Position numbers and translations under genes: made by a program. The notes beneath the pieces are model-generated. The model saw nothing but the letters and a program-made list of their open reading frames with translations. It searched no databases and was not told the origin of the DNA. A DNA stretch of 64,000 nt from Anticarsia gemmatalis (taxonomy: Eukaryota; Arthropoda; Insecta; Lepidoptera; Erebidae), in assembly GCF_050436995.1 (NCBI RefSeq), contig NC_134747.1, positions 8,997,501-9,061,500 of the forward strand, written 5' to 3'. Below, in pieces: positions 24,590 to 39,118 of this stretch. Position 1 is the first letter of the stretch; every line of letters begins with the position of its first letter.

Positions 24590-24785
24590 GCTGGGTCCGG
24601 TGGTGGGAAAGGAGTTTCGTCTGTCTGGTCGTTGGGTCAGGCAGCGCGGGGGGCGAGGCGGCTCCGGCGGCCGAGGTGACGTCGCTCGGTGGGGGCACTC
24701 GGGCAGGTGGCGCGAAGGCCGCTCGGGACCGGGAGCGCGTCGCCTCCAGTTAATTGATTCCAATCTGAGAAGCGGCCCACGATAA
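24590..24785. other. CpG-rich islet
   Basis: The segment is GC-rich with runs of CGGCGG, GGGGCGAGG and a TGACGTCG motif resembling a CRE. ORFs on both strands are compositional shadows. It may be regulatory; nothing shows a transcript. Confidence 0.4.
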
Positions 24786-26064
24786 TTCACTCCGTAAGTA
24801 AGCGTGTATCCACTCTCGCTCTTCGCTAATTATAAAACGGTCGACAGGTAACGGTATTTTGTATTTTTCTATTGTAAAATTTACAGAATTACTTGATAGG
24901 TATGTTTTAGGGCATGAATAGATAGGTAGGTATTACTGGGGGATTCGATCATTTTGAATTTCCTGTAGATGAAGTATCATTTGGCTAAATTTTTAGTAAG
25001 AATCCTGTATTATGAAGCTATACGTGGACAACTATCATACTTAGTTCTCTTTTATCGCCTATTTTGGATTATGGTTCCAAGCATGTTTTTATAAACCTTT
25101 TTCTCGCAATCTTTGTAAGAGCACAGGTTGCTGACTGTCCAAATATGGCATACTTTTTCATCGTTCAATTTTATTTCAAGCTACAAGCCGTTCTCATGGA
25201 ATTCAGGTTCAAGAATTATATACCGTATAAACTGATCATTTTGCGACAACCTACAGATTATAGAACCATTGATTTTCATTAAGTACAGCCTAGGAGTCGG
25301 TGGCGAAGCAAAAAACAAGCTTTTGGACCGGAGCGGACCGCCGTCGAAGTGAACCGATTTAATTGCAACCATTAATCCGGGGACAGGACCGTTTCCTCTG
25401 CACAGTGGCTATTTCGAGTGCGATCCGCCATTTTTACTGTCCATTTTAGTCGAGTAATCTTCGGTATCGATAGCTTTTTATTTAACGACCATGATTGATA
25501 TCTAGAAGTAAACAAGTGAATTTCCTGTAGGTTAACTTGACTGTCACCATGATTGTACGAAAACGGTCGTTACGTAACTTCTTGACACAGAGTAATTAAG
25601 TTATATTAAGACATCTATTCATTTATACATATTAATAACCTATAAGGCAAATACATTTGTTGATTGTTATTCTTTACACAGAATTTTATCCAAGTTAATT
25701 ATTCAAAGAGCAGATCTTTTATTTATTTGCAGTTGCCATATGACCTTTTTGGTCCTAGTTAACACGACTCCATTTTTCATAGAGTCCCGTTATGTAATCA
25801 GTTTTTGTTTTATAATTGTGTAAAGTAATTGATGTTTTATTGTTTATTCATATACGTAGCCTATTATGGAGTAGCACAAGCTGCTCACGTTCTAGCGTAA
25901 TGAATACGAATAGGTAATATTTATAACGACGTAGTGCAATAGTGACAAAGGAAAAGCGTGTATAATGGAACACTTTGTTAAACTGTGTGATTAAAATCAA
26001 ACACAAAAAATGCTAATCAAAGGGCGAGTGTGTTGTAAAGTAGCTGTTTCCATATATGTAGTGC

Positions 26065-26205
26065 AGACAGCGGGCAGCGGGCAGCGAGCGGTGCGTGCGC
26101 GCGACGCAGACTGGAGGCGCACGCGCCTAATAATTACGCGCAAAAGGTCGCGCGCGCACATTGCGCTCACTTGCGCCCGCGCCGCCCGCCCCTCCTGCCC
26201 ATTCC
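26065..26205. other. CpG-rich islet with GCGCGC runs
   Basis: The patch contains a tandem GCGGGCA, alternating GCGC stretches and a C-rich tail (CCGCCCGCCCC). It stands out from AT-rich flanks. It resembles the islets at 20.3 and 24.6 kb and may be one of a series of regulatory elements. Confidence 0.4.
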
Positions 26206-29200
26206 ACCACCATTACCATGCTACGCCTCAGGCTCGTCTTCACTTTCAAACAACATCACACATAGATCGATAGCTCGGCTAAGCTCAATGGCTCCACGCT
26301 ACTAACATCATTAGACCCTGCGACATGTATCAACGTTATTTATTAAATCCTACGCGCCGCTGTCAAGATCTTGCCTAATGGGTTAGTCAATGTATATGCT
26401 AATTCGCTACATCCTTGCATTAACATATCGGATAACTTCATATTTAATACGATAGATCGTTTGACATTGAAGGAATCGTTCTATTAGAAGACATTTATCA
26501 TTTAGGTAATGCACTTCTAGCGATTATTATAGAACGTGAACTTGTAAGCTCTACTGCCTCTATTGTCATGCAGTAATTAACTGAAAACCTTAGATTGGCA
26601 AAATTATTCACTAGGTATAAGAAATTTTTGTTCTAAGTTAATTTGTACACGCCATGCACGTAAAACACTTGCGTAAAGAATGAACCATCGATCTCTACGA
26701 ATTTCTTTAATTTTTACCAACTTGGTACGTAATTGTACTTAGACGAAAATACTTGTTACTAGCAAGTATTTATGTAGACGAGCCGTACAATTATTGCGTA
26801 TGGTTAAAAAAAGCCGATCAGAAATCATGTAAGCCTATGTTGACCATAAACCCGTATTAATTATAATTAGGTATGAATGCCAGCAGGTAAGTATAGCCGC
26901 ATAGAAAACTGTTCGTATCAAAGCCACATGATGCACTCTACCATCACTAACCGCTTAATCTTTGCAAAATTATACCCACTGTACAGTCTCCCAGAAAAGT
27001 ATTCACTAACAAATTATATTTCAGCAGTTATTTTATCTTACACTACTTATAATGATGCTTGGCCGTTTCGCGGAATACGAATTGGTCATCAAAAATATAC
27101 TTGTAACTTTACGTTCATCTGATTTCTTAATACTTTTCCAATTGTGAAATGTTTTCTGATATCTGTAATACATAAGATACAAATATTTAAATTATAAGTT
27201 CAGACTCGTATTTATAACATTGTAGTGGTGTTCAGAATATGTTATGTCAAAAAGATTTATTCCCTTATTCTTATAGCAAAGTTTAAATTTAATTCTATAA
27301 ATACGCGCTAAGTCTCAAAACTTTTGCAACCAACTATATTGAAATAATATCGTAATGCTTTTAACGATTCCATTTAAACATACGTAAAGATATGCAAAAA
27401 CGTAAGCTGAGTGCCAGCGCTAAGCTTTCATATTGCCTTAGTAAATTGTATATGGGACGACACTATACGAAAATGAAGATATTTTCCAGATTTTATTGCC
27501 AGTTGCCATCTATGGATTACACATCGGTATATACCATGATCGCATTTAGTATTTATCGGTCGACCAATAAAATAACATAATGTTATAGTTACCGACGACC
27601 GACATGAATATTTAGCTAAAAGTATAAGTAGATACAATGTTGAAGTTTGTTCTATGAAATTTTTGTGAACGGCTAAAATGAGGTTAACAAACATATGATA
27701 GTATCAACACTCCATATATAGTAGATCATAATAATATTATTATTACAATTGATACTAAAACTAATAAATCGATTTTTAGTTATACTATGTAGAAAAAAAC
27801 TTTTTAAAAATATCCGGCCTACCAGGCCTTAAGGAATGGTATGTCTGGCAAAAAGATGTTTAATCAACAAACAAAGAGATTGATTGTGAAAAAAGGATAA
27901 TGAATAGATACAACAAGTATTACTTACTAAGATATTCTGTAACATCGTTACATGCAAGCGCGACATTATTGATTTGCTGCCCTACAAGTGGACAGCACTT
28001 TCTGTTCTCAATGAAAACTATCGTTACAAATCCACCGCGCACAATAATTTAATTCACCTAGATATAAGACTTCAACAGCCACGCATTGTATATCAGATTT
28101 TTATAAAAAATACAATATACTTTGACCTTGTTTGCATTTTAAACAGATTTTGACTGAAAAACAAAAAGATTTGCTGCAGTCTATATACACACATATGGCC
28201 AAAAATCTTATCATCGACTTGATTTCAATTGAATTTCACACAACTGGATAAATACGTGATACAATAGTGTGTAATTGGCATGTCTTTTATCTTTAATATG
28301 AGATTTAATTTGTATAGTAATTAGTATCGTTTTAACTGTCTTCGGAAAATTAAAATACATTAGTTCTACTTCATGTAAGTCATTGACAAAAGTATAAAAA
28401 ACAAATGACGAGCAAACAAATTGCTACGTTCAAGTTAGGTGAACCGGAGCTTCAATTAAAAAAGAAACATACATTCTTTGTTCATCACAAGCCGTCAACG
28501 ACATGATAAAGATGTTTTCCGATAAATTGTCGTCCGCCACGGTCGTTGTGTTCAGTTAATTATTGAAAGCCAATCGCAATTACGTGTCGCGGCGACGGCA
28601 TGTGGAGGCACAACAAAGCCTCAATTAAGTAGGTATGGCCGTGAATTTCATGTGTTATGATTGTGCGACGAGTCGATGTGTCGATCGGAGTAACATCGCC
28701 GCCGGTGAACTACCCAGTCCTAGCCACGTCCCGTTGACCAACTTACATCTGCCACTGCGCTCGCCGACAATCTAAGACTACATGTAGGTCTCGATATTGC
28801 TGGAACTAATTTTACTACTCACTTGTAAGGCTAATGGTTATTGAGATAAATTGCACTTCACCATAAAATAATGTGATCTCAGATACATCTCATTTATATC
28901 ACGTTTCTAAATCTATTTAAACATCTACGAGAGTGTTTTTTCTAAAGCAGCTGCTATGTTTAGTCACATCAGCCTATTTTAATTTTAATGCATTTTCCAT
29001 GTTATATTTGCGATATACGTAAATTATTTTGCAGAGATTCTGTTGAGCTTATATATTTTTATTTAAGTTAATAGCCGCTACTATCAGATACCAAAGCAAT
29101 TAATAAACGAAAAGAATTATTTAATTTCAATGTAGCTTTGACGGCGACTTCGTCAATGAAGATAAAAATTTTACGATTTCAATTACGTTAAAGTTATAAT

Positions 29201-30370
29201 CTGGAGGCACTCGTAGCAATCAATTGGGTATTTAAAGCCTATATTTTAGTTAAATAACTTTATGGCCGATTATTAAAATTAACCTACGTTTAAAGTACAT
29301 AAAGTAATAGGAAGGTACTCACAACTGAATTTAATTGAATCGTGACTTTCTTTTACATGATTTCAGATAATTAAATGAACAGGTGTTTGATATGACTGTT
29401 CGTTCAAGTTCGGTCTAGTCATTTCATAGCAATTTGGATTCAATATACTGAAATCGTACGTATATCAATTTACATGGTTTGTTCTTCTTTTTTAAATCTT
29501 TACAGAGTTGGCGTAATTAACCTTTATATCAGTATGAATATCAATAAAGCCATTTATAAGGTAAGGATTAGATTAAAAACCTAACTACCATAAGAAGAAG
29601 TGGGTGGTAGTAGAAAGTGAATAAGTTTTGGTCAAATTACAAGTGGATGTAGCGGGTAATAGCTGAGCTGCGTATGCGGTTATAAATAAAACTTTCGCGC
29701 GACGCAAGCGCGTTAAATCGAATCCGACGATGGCTGGAACTCGTCCTCGCGCACCTGCGACAATTTTTATAGTATAAATTTGCATTAATTCATTTAGTCC
29801 TGTTTTCAACGCGGCGTATAAATGGGTTAGCCGGTAAGTGGTGGGATCTAGCCGGTGTGCTCGGCGGAGTGGCCGCGAGCCGCGCGCCTCCTCGTCGCGT
29901 GTCCCACCCCACCTTTCAAACACAGCCAACTGACAAGTACACTTCTACAGTCCTACCCTATATTTTATAGGAATGTAATGTTTGTTTTGCCCATTATTTC
30001 AACTCATTACATGTGGGTAATTTTCCTGAAACTTTGCGTCTCTATCGTAGAGCTTATTCATAATGTATCATTTACGTGTAACTAACGACAGTTTCATTTC
30101 CTTTAGAATATTTAAATAAATACTTACGATAAAGTTGAGTCTTGACGCATATTGACTAATGGATAAACAAAACTTCCGGTGTTCTTACTTTCACTCAAAA
30201 ATATTTTTTGATTAAACTTTGTGCTTTTACAACGATTTAAATACATACATCTAAAGCCCCTAAACGAAATGATACTACCCTTACAAAACTAAAACTTATT
30301 AAAAATCGAGTAACATGGCATTGGGTTTTTCTGTGCAAGTCTCACCCACAGCACTACCAGTATATTAACG

Positions 30371-30448
30371 ACGCGTATAGCGCAGTAGTTAAGGTAATTT
30401 GCCATACAACTGCGAATGCACATAGTGATGTAGGTTTGATTTCTATAC
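30371..30448 (+). mobile_element. degenerate tRNA-derived SINE head
   Basis: The pol III A box (TAGCGCAGTAGTT, 30,378-30,390) and a weakened B box (AGGTTTGATTTCT, 30,432-30,444) are spaced as in a tRNA. The A box shares TAGCGCAGT and GTTAAGGT with the head at 38,886. The cloverleaf does not close, so this is a SINE relic and not a tRNA gene. Confidence 0.55.
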
Positions 30449-31594
30449 CATGTTAATACTAAATTACACCTTTTTTGTGATTTACATTTAAAGCTCATCT
30501 AATATTTAATTAAAGATTAGATAAAGTACAAAATAATATGTCTATCTTTCATACTTATGTATGGTGAAAATGGGGAATATTGTTAGATTAATTTTGGGAA
30601 GAAAGAAAATTAGTCAACTTGCTGCTACGATCAATGTCACCTGCGACGAAAGGTCAAGCAAAGTAAGGTAGACTGCATTATCGCGTTAACTCCCGTTTTA
30701 CGTCAAAAACATAACGCATAGTTTGAATATTATGACGAACTGAATCATAAATCTTTGACTTTGACTCAGCCCTTGACCACGGTCGATGCAATTCGATCGA
30801 AACGTCGGGTAATCAAAAAAGGTATCTTAACCTTTAATATTCAATCGCGTTTAAGACCCGTTACATTATATATAATATTATGTGCATAAATCGCGAGAGG
30901 TTAAAATCGTTGATAGAAAGAATGAAATGAATTTATATTCAGAACTTAATAATTTTTCACATGAAAATAACCAGTATCATTTACTTTCAATTTCACGTCG
31001 CAAACGGGTTTTGTTCACACTCAATTTAGTCGTACGTATAATTTCACACACGTGTTCGTTTACAAGACAATACACTTAAGGCTGTGTTATGGAGGCGCCC
31101 ACACTGTGACGTCATTACATTAGACGTTACAAGGATCCGGGTTAACCGTCTTTATGATCACACATTTGTACTGTACACATTATTTTATTCCCACGGTTCA
31201 ATTTGACGTGACTTGTATACGTAAACATACTGATGTAACTGAAATAGGTTTTTTTTTGTAGGTACATGAAAATGTCAAAATACAATGTTTTGAAGAAGAT
31301 GGGATGTATGATTTTATACTTTGGGTCATATTCGCTTACCAAAACACTGTTTCGAATTAAAGTTTGAATATGTTTCTGACATTCTACATGGATTGCGGTT
31401 TTCTGAAAAATTTACAGATTAATTTGGCTGCTTCTTTGGTTCGATGAACGTGACAGAAAACCACAATAAAAAGTGTGGGGTTATGCCAATTTTTACATAG
31501 CAGCTAAGAGTTCAGTTTTGTGTCCAGTATATGGTAATACATCATTTTAATTTACCTTAAACCTCAGTCAGACACATATTCGGTAGCTATCTAT

Positions 31595-31648
31595 AAACTT
31601 TCAATAAAAAAAAACAGATTTTAATCTGTTTTTTTTTATTGAAAGTTT
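31595..31648. repeat. perfect 26-bp palindrome with two-base loop
   Basis: The arm 31,595-31,620 (AAACTTTCAAT, nine A, CAGATT) is perfectly repeated in inverse at 31,623-31,648, with TT between. Each strand carries an AATAAA poly(A) hexamer within the arm. It could be a minimal foldback element or an exceptionally stable transcript hairpin. No gene is adjacent. Confidence 0.85.
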
Positions 31649-34600
31649 TATTATTGGAACTTAAAATTTTACGTTTGTTAAAAACATACAATTATACTTT
31701 TATACGAAATGCATGTCAAAAAAGATAAAAAAAACTCATATCCATTGTCCAAAGTGGTACAAATCGAAAATCTGTGAATTTCGGTTTACACTAGTACACA
31801 CCGGGGTCGCTACGGTGAGTTCACTGCAGGCTTTACAAAGCAATTATGTTAAAATGCTCGTATCGTTCATGTTTTTTACTTGATGAGCCTTAACCCGTAT
31901 TGAATTGTTCCGTGGACAATAATAATGGGATTGCGACGACGATTTATTCGCTGCCACCGAGCACTACGAATATTGCATCGGTAGCCGTTCAATAAAGCTA
32001 ATATCACATTGTTAAATGCACCTTTACATACTAGTATATAAAAATAAAGGTAATATAAACACTTCCCAAATTACTACAGTATTCGAAACGTTTTGTTTGT
32101 GCATATGTATGTGTAGTACAAAAGACATCAACGCTCCAGAATTTAACAGAAATTCTTGAGTAAACATTTTTTATAATGTGTTAGTGGAAACTAGTGATGT
32201 TTTATACGTTATTACTATAGTATCGGATATATAGAACAGCTGTAAATTGCTTAAGGTTTTAAATGCGTAAATTAATCGCTGACACAGAAGGAAAAAAATG
32301 GCTATCTCCATTTACGAAGTGCTGGTATTACGACATCATATTTTATTTATTTGGAAAAAGAAATGAAATACCAGAGTTCCTTAATACATATTTTATGACG
32401 TTTAAAACATATTTTTGTGACATGTTTAGTAGTACTAGTAGTTTAAAATTCATATTATTATGTTGAGTTATCAAAAACACACCAATAAAAATAACTACGC
32501 TACAAAATCGAATGCACAGACACAGTATCACAGTTGAAAGATTATTCATTTTTTGCAAACTGATCGACTTATTCATAAGCCCTGTAATGTCATTCTGGAT
32601 TTTAATGCACATTTGTTCTATCGAAAAAAGTAATCCAAAACCGATGCTGACATTTTAAAAGAAATATTCCAATAAAAACGACGTCTAACAACTCTCTCTA
32701 CAGAGTCATGTGTAAAACAAAACCGCGACACTTTTTATAAGATGCCTTATGATGTTCTAAAAAATCGAAGTCAGTTTTTCGTTATTCAAAAAACTCAGGG
32801 GTCGCAGGCCTATACAATGTTCAGTGTTTCTTTGTTACTAGATGGGGCACGCGACCTTAAAATTAATTCAGTAAATTTTATTTAATCGCCACACCTTTAG
32901 TGTTTCAGTAGCGAGCAATAAAACTTAAATTGTTACAAGTCGTTTATTTTTACTAACAGCCTGTTAATTTGTGTAAACTATTTATTTCCCAATAAATATG
33001 TTGGATATAAAACTCGTAAATTATAAGTTCGTCTTTAGTACTTACAATGCAATTATGTAAGCAGTATCATAGAGATTTGGATTCTGGTGCGAAAATAATT
33101 TATTCCACGTTAACATTTTTATAAGATGAACTAAAAGCTCTAGAATAACACTAGAATTTTATGAATATTAAGGTTTGATTAAGCTATAGCATAGCCTTTA
33201 CATTAACTATTCGTTGTGGCGTTATATTATAATTATGAGTTAACAGTAATAGAAGCTTTGATATTATTTATAGTATGAATTTTTATTTTCCTAATAATAA
33301 TTTATGTGCAAGTAAAACATTTATTATTTGAATTGGTGTTTTTTGTATATTTTACTGTTCGGTAGGATAGGTTAAAGCTTTATAAAAACCGGATTAATCG
33401 ACGTATGCAGGTGCTGTCAGCAATTTTATAGATTTCATTAAATCCTTTGAAGTTTTATGTAACTTATTTTTTCTCTTTGTTGTAGTAAGAGGTCAATATG
33501 TGCCTTGCAGAAAACACTAGATGTAAGTATGATTTACCTATGAGATCTTTTTAATCGGCCACGACTCATTAAAAGACGAAATATAAACGGCCTATGATTA
33601 GGTCTGCTGATTTGTGGCCAAACTCAAGGCCATTAACATAAAGTTCAGTTAGATGCTGTTGCATACAGTCTGGCACAGAGGATGCAAGGTCTGGAGTCCA
33701 CAGAATGGAAAAAAATAAATTGTGTTCTCTTTAGTTTACATAGTCTTGTATTTTTAAGTATGTGAATATAATAAAACTTGAGTAAAAAAAATGAGAAATA
33801 TTTTTGTTTCTTAAATTATGTGTTTAAAATTGCAAGTTGCCTATCCTTTTCCATTATTAAAGTTTCCTTGTTATAAAACATTGTAGCTGTAAGGTTTGGT
33901 AGGCATCCCTCGAATCGGCAATGGATTCACGCCATATGGCAATCGACATGCGCCTGCCTCGCTCGTGCGCTCCAAATTGCAGGTTATATCAATTGGTCTC
34001 ATTGAATGAAGCGAGGGGACCTAGCGTTTGACGTCAAACTCGGTGTTAGGATAATTGTTTGCACTTAAAACAAGGAGTTTATGTACCGTTACAAATGAAC
34101 ACGCGAAGATGTGAGGGTCTCGAATTTATTCAAAGAAATCTGTAGATTTATTTACATTAGATAACCTGTTTAGATGATTGTGGGACTCTGCGAATATGTG
34201 CTTGTAGACATATCTATTATCTTAACCGATGATAAAATATTTGCCTCGATGGAATGTAATTTAAGATTGAGCCGCTTATCAATCTCTCTGTATTACATCA
34301 ACGTCGTGTATATTTCATATAAAACACCGTCTATTTACTATAACTTACGGACGGTTTATGATGCAGCTTAATCGCAACCACGTTAATAAGCTCATTTTTC
34401 ATTTCTAACAGGGTACAAAGACCAAATCCATTACAAAAGTAAATTAGAAAATCTATCATCATCTCTTTGAACCACCCCTAAACATACTGATGAAAACCAT
34501 GTCAAATTCGCGAGATAAATTCGTGTGTAACGTGTCGACATTTTAATTGTTACACATTGTTTTAGATTGAGGCAATATGTCGGAGGCGGTGGGCCGTTAT

Positions 34601-37600
34601 CTGATGAAATATGTCCGTTATGATTGGCGAACAAACAGTATGGCGCGCGTCACCATATGTCGCGGCACGTGCGCCTGCGCGGACGCATCGTCGCTGCTCA
34701 CTCAGGGATGAAACTGTAAACCACAGCGATACAAGCTTTTCAGACAGACTAGTTTTAGTTGAAGTTATAATATGTATTTAAGTTATGATATTACCTTTAT
34801 TTATCGGTCAGACACATTCAATAGTAAATTTTGGGATCTATCTTAAGAATTTTCTGAAACTGTAGCTTATTCAACGGTCCTGAAAACTACAATTCAATGT
34901 TACTTAGTGTTTAAATAAGGTTCTAATTGCAATTTTTCTTATTTGCTATTTGTTAAACTATACATCCAACTTATAAGTGCAACGTCGGCAGACAAACAAT
35001 GTTATACCCATGAATTAAGGATTCTTCACTAAAGGTCAACATCAGAAAATCCTTTACCACTCGGTGTCAGTAATAATACTTGTAATTAAATTCCAAAATT
35101 CGACTTCTGACGACTTATGCGTAAGTTTAGTTCTGACTTCAGTATCGTATTTTCTAAACACGACATTGTAGTAGATTGTAAGCTCTATGGTTAGAGAAGC
35201 CAGTGCGCGCGCCACCCATCCGTCAGTGTAATCGTTAGTTAATCATTTTTCGGTTGATGGGGTTCATTGTGCTACCCCACGCGGATTATAACTCATAGCC
35301 AATTTTAGGCGTGCAAAATTTTGGTCAAATTAGTTTTTTTGTTGAAAACATTAAATTTTGTCTATGAGTATTGCAGGAGTGTTTGGTTTGTGTAAACAAT
35401 AACAAAGTGGTTTTGGCGTCAGCAGTCGCCCGTATGGCTCGACCGCGGCGACGACCCGACCACTGACATTGAACTCCACAGCTTGGAGCAAGAGTATTGT
35501 TGGCTAAAATAGCACTGCGCTAGATTACCAAAAATGTTATTTCTGAAACTACCTACTTAATAAATTAGGTTGAGGTTTCATTATGACTTTCATAGCCGAA
35601 CACTATTTTTATTTATTAAAATTACTACAAATACATTGCATAAGTACTTCTACCAGCCAGCATTTGGGTGATGCAGATATTATTTCTATCTACGACTCGA
35701 ATTTTCTTAAATTTATACCTACCATCCTCCTTCCTTAACTCAGATATCATTCAGAAAATCTTCGATAATGCTGTGCTCTTCATCTTTCTGTAAACAAAAA
35801 GGTATATATTCTTATCACAGTAAGGAGTTTTTATGAATCTTTATTTTAACCTAGAGCTTGTAACTTTACAAGTTTATTTCAGAAATGAAGCGTAGGTTTT
35901 ATTAAACATCATTTTATTATCAACGTTCAATATCTATTACATAAAACACGAAGAATAGTAATTAGACCAAGTTCATCAATCTTATAGTCAAGACTATATT
36001 AAATATTTCTAATAGCCAGCTATATAAAGAAATATAAAAGTGTGAAGTTAATCATAAAACCCGTATCTCCCCATTGATGTGCGTGCGGTGAGGCGGCACG
36101 GTGAGCCCGCATGCCCCACTGTCCTGCGCTGATTTGCATGCTCCTCCACTCATCGAGCCACGATACCATCCACGATAACTTTAACTGCTTTGACGGTTAA
36201 AAATAAAACACATGACGCCGCTAATCATTTGTTCGAATCGACATGGATTTATCGTAGGCAACGTATCATAAACTTTTGTTACGTAAGGCCTCGATCATTG
36301 AAAATATTCACTCAGATTTTTACGTTGATTATTATTGATGATCAAGAAAAACTTCGAAATTGCTTGTCTAATAAAATGTCGTCCATTTGATTTACTCGTT
36401 GTTATTACTATTTCTGTTACTCTAAGTAGGAGAATTTAGCTAACCGGAGTTAATTTAGTGAAAAAATATGAAACCTCTATTTACTCTGAATCAAACTTTA
36501 CTTGTTTTGAAACAAAAATTAAAATATAATTATATAGCTCATATCAATTAAGTACTTACTCAGATAGTCCAGAATACAATAATCAAAAATGGAGAACATA
36601 ATATGCCATAAATAACAAATCCATTAAATCAATAATGATAAATAGCACATCAGATAAGAACTTATTAATCCTCAATTCCCACAGGAAACTATTGTCTTAG
36701 CCCATCGGTACCCAATAAACAATGATAACGTTGCAAATGTGTTTCACACAATTAATACACCCTACAAATTAATACATTTCGATATCCCCCTATATTTTTC
36801 AATTAAGATAAACAAGTGGCCAAATAAATGAGGGCAATCGAATTTCGCGACGAAGAAAACAATATATTTTAAGTGGTACGCGATTAATGCATAGAATTCT
36901 TTCATAGAAAGCGATAAGGACAACAAAACAAATAAATTATTTGTTGCAAAGTGTATCTATTATTAGAGGATAATATTAATGCGCTTACGCACCTGGGCCG
37001 TGCAGGTGACTCTTTCAATTTGGGGTCAGCCATGGTTTTTGACACCGATGCAACATTTTAAAGAATTGTGGGAATTGTCACGTATGCCGAAAAAGATACG
37101 TTTCGTTTTTTTATTTTATTTTTATAGTTTGTTTAATCGGGACCGTAATACAAATAAAATACGAGGAAATAAAATACAACTTTGTATCCGTCTGACACAA
37201 CAGTTTTGTTGTTATGAAAATTTGAAGGGTTGTTTGTTTACACAAAAAGAATTATCTTACTAAAAATGTGACACGTATAAAACATTTAAAGTACCTACTA
37301 CGATAAATGTTTTATACGTAATTGTGAACCAAATAGATATGTTTAATTTATTGAGTTTGGAATACATTATTAGGCGTATGTTAATCCCTAATGAGATAAG
37401 CCCTTCGTTACGCGAAGCTTCTGCCTGTATTAAATAACACCTTGAAATCACGTTGTAAATGTGTCCGCGACATTTTAAAATAAAAGTTGCAAATCGTGGT
37501 GTCAACTCATTATCTATTTATCTACTACTTTGTTTTACTTTATTTGTACTTACATCTTGATTTGCACGGAATTTTACGTCGTTTGGTTTTATCTTATTCT

Positions 37601-38319
37601 GAGAACGTTGGAAATACGATACTCGATATAATTAAAATTTAAAACACGATAATCCTTAAGTATTAGTACTCATACGTGAAGGGGAAAGGCGGGATACCTT
37701 CTAGGAATTATTCAAAAGTATTATTGTGAATATTGGCTTGGAGGAATGCGAGATTTGGCATAAGTGTCTACTATACAACTTATTGATTGTTTTTAAAAAA
37801 GACAACTCTAACAAATAATAATCTTGTGTTCAGAGGGCTTTACAATCATCGAAATGGCAAACACGAAGTTAGATACATATTAGGGAATAAAACATTTCTT
37901 TATTTTATTGCGGAAATTGAACACGCGACTACCTAAAACATTTCGCCACGGTCAACATTGCTCACAAGGAATTTCCTTGTAATATTGAAATGAAATTCTA
38001 TAGGAAGGATACGTTTTCCCGTTAAATACTTCACAATATTTTAGAAGTCCCTATGTAGGTATGTACAATATTGAGTCGAAATAAATATTTACATTCGACT
38101 GTTCTCGATTCTAATAGATCAGTTAAAGATCGCAAATAATAACTAACGTTGCTAATTCTATGTTATTTCAAAACCATACATAACCTTTCTTTAAACTTAT
38201 GTCTTCTCTTCGAAATTTTATGTATCACAACTTAATGAGCCCGGATTGGGGTTCAGTGTATTTTAGCCCAAAGTTAGGTGACAAGCTTCAGGCAAAAATA
38301 TTTCAACAAAATAATGAGG

Positions 38320-38502
38320 TAATAGGTATTATAAATGCGAAAGTCTGTGAAGATTGATTTTTCAGTGTACGTTTCTTTTCTCTTTCACGAAAAAAATATT
38401 GGGCGGATTTTAGTGTTTGTACACTGATAGTTTATAACCTATATTATCACTCCTTACCCTGGTAAATCTTTTCAAGCGGACGAAGTCGCGGGCATGAGCT
38501 AG
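38320..38502 (+). mobile_element. Helitron-like element, second family, copy E
   Basis: The left end has TATTATAAATGCGAAAGT. The right end has hairpin GCGGAC-GAA-GTCGC, a short spacer and CTAG (38,499-38,502) followed by T. These are the terminal features of a widespread lepidopteran non-autonomous Helitron-like family. The copy is short and degenerate. Confidence 0.6.
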
Positions 38503-38885
38503 TAATAACTTAAGTACTTCTGACTAAGTGAGCCAAAAGTACTTACTCTTTGACTTTGCCCGGGCATTGATTCACAACTAGTAATCGCATGTTCGCTATA
38601 AAGGTCATACTTATTTTCAATGCATTTTTGTATCGTAAGTTTTAAATTCAGATAGGTAAGCTGTAGCAGGTTGCAGCAACAATGCCCTTAGGCGTCTGGA
38701 CTTTCAAGCGACATTATTAAACGAGGTTATGCTAATACTACATTAATATTAATGATGGCTTTACTTACATTATAGGATGCTTTTAATCGTAGGTATGTGA
38801 GCACTTTAAAACGCCTGTCCTGTAACTATTTTTAACTAAGAATTTATACCGGTTCGGTCTAATTTGAAGTTTAATCCTAATGGAC

Positions 38886-39118
38886 TGCCTCCGTAGCGCA
38901 GTGGTTAAGGTCACCACGCCGCTACTATAGCGTCTGGAGGTCGTGGGTTCGATTCCCACACGGAACAATTATTATTTATGCGTTCAACAAATAATTGTTT
39001 CGGGTCTGGTTGTGCTTTGTGTTCGTTGTTTGTAGAAATAAAAAAATGTATAATGACACAAGGCCAATTCTTAGTGCAGAAGCTGTCTCTCACAAGAAAA
39101 GAAGAAAGAAGAAAAAAA
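38886..39118 (+). mobile_element. tRNA-derived SINE
   Basis: The head carries a strong A box (TAGCGCAGTGGTTA, 38,894-38,907) and B box (GGGTTCGATTCCC, 38,945-38,957). A tRNA-unrelated body and a purine-rich, A-rich tail (AAGAAAAGAAGAAAGAAG) follow and end near 39,118. The acceptor and D arms do not pair fully, so it is not a functional tRNA. Antisense ORFs across the head give the familiar WESNPRP-type artefact peptide. A clear target-site duplication was not found. Confidence 0.7.

Noticed and set aside
24503..24790. Pro/Arg-rich ORFs on both strands
   Set aside because: The same compositional effect in the 24.6-kb islet; no domain or splice context.
38886..38968. Functional tRNA gene
   Set aside because: The pol III boxes are good, but the acceptor, D and anticodon arms do not form a proper cloverleaf. 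A SINE body and A-rich tail follow.
38783..39093. Minus-strand ORFs with IEPTTSRR and WESNPRPP peptides
   Set aside because: These peptides are translations of the SINE B box region and not genes.
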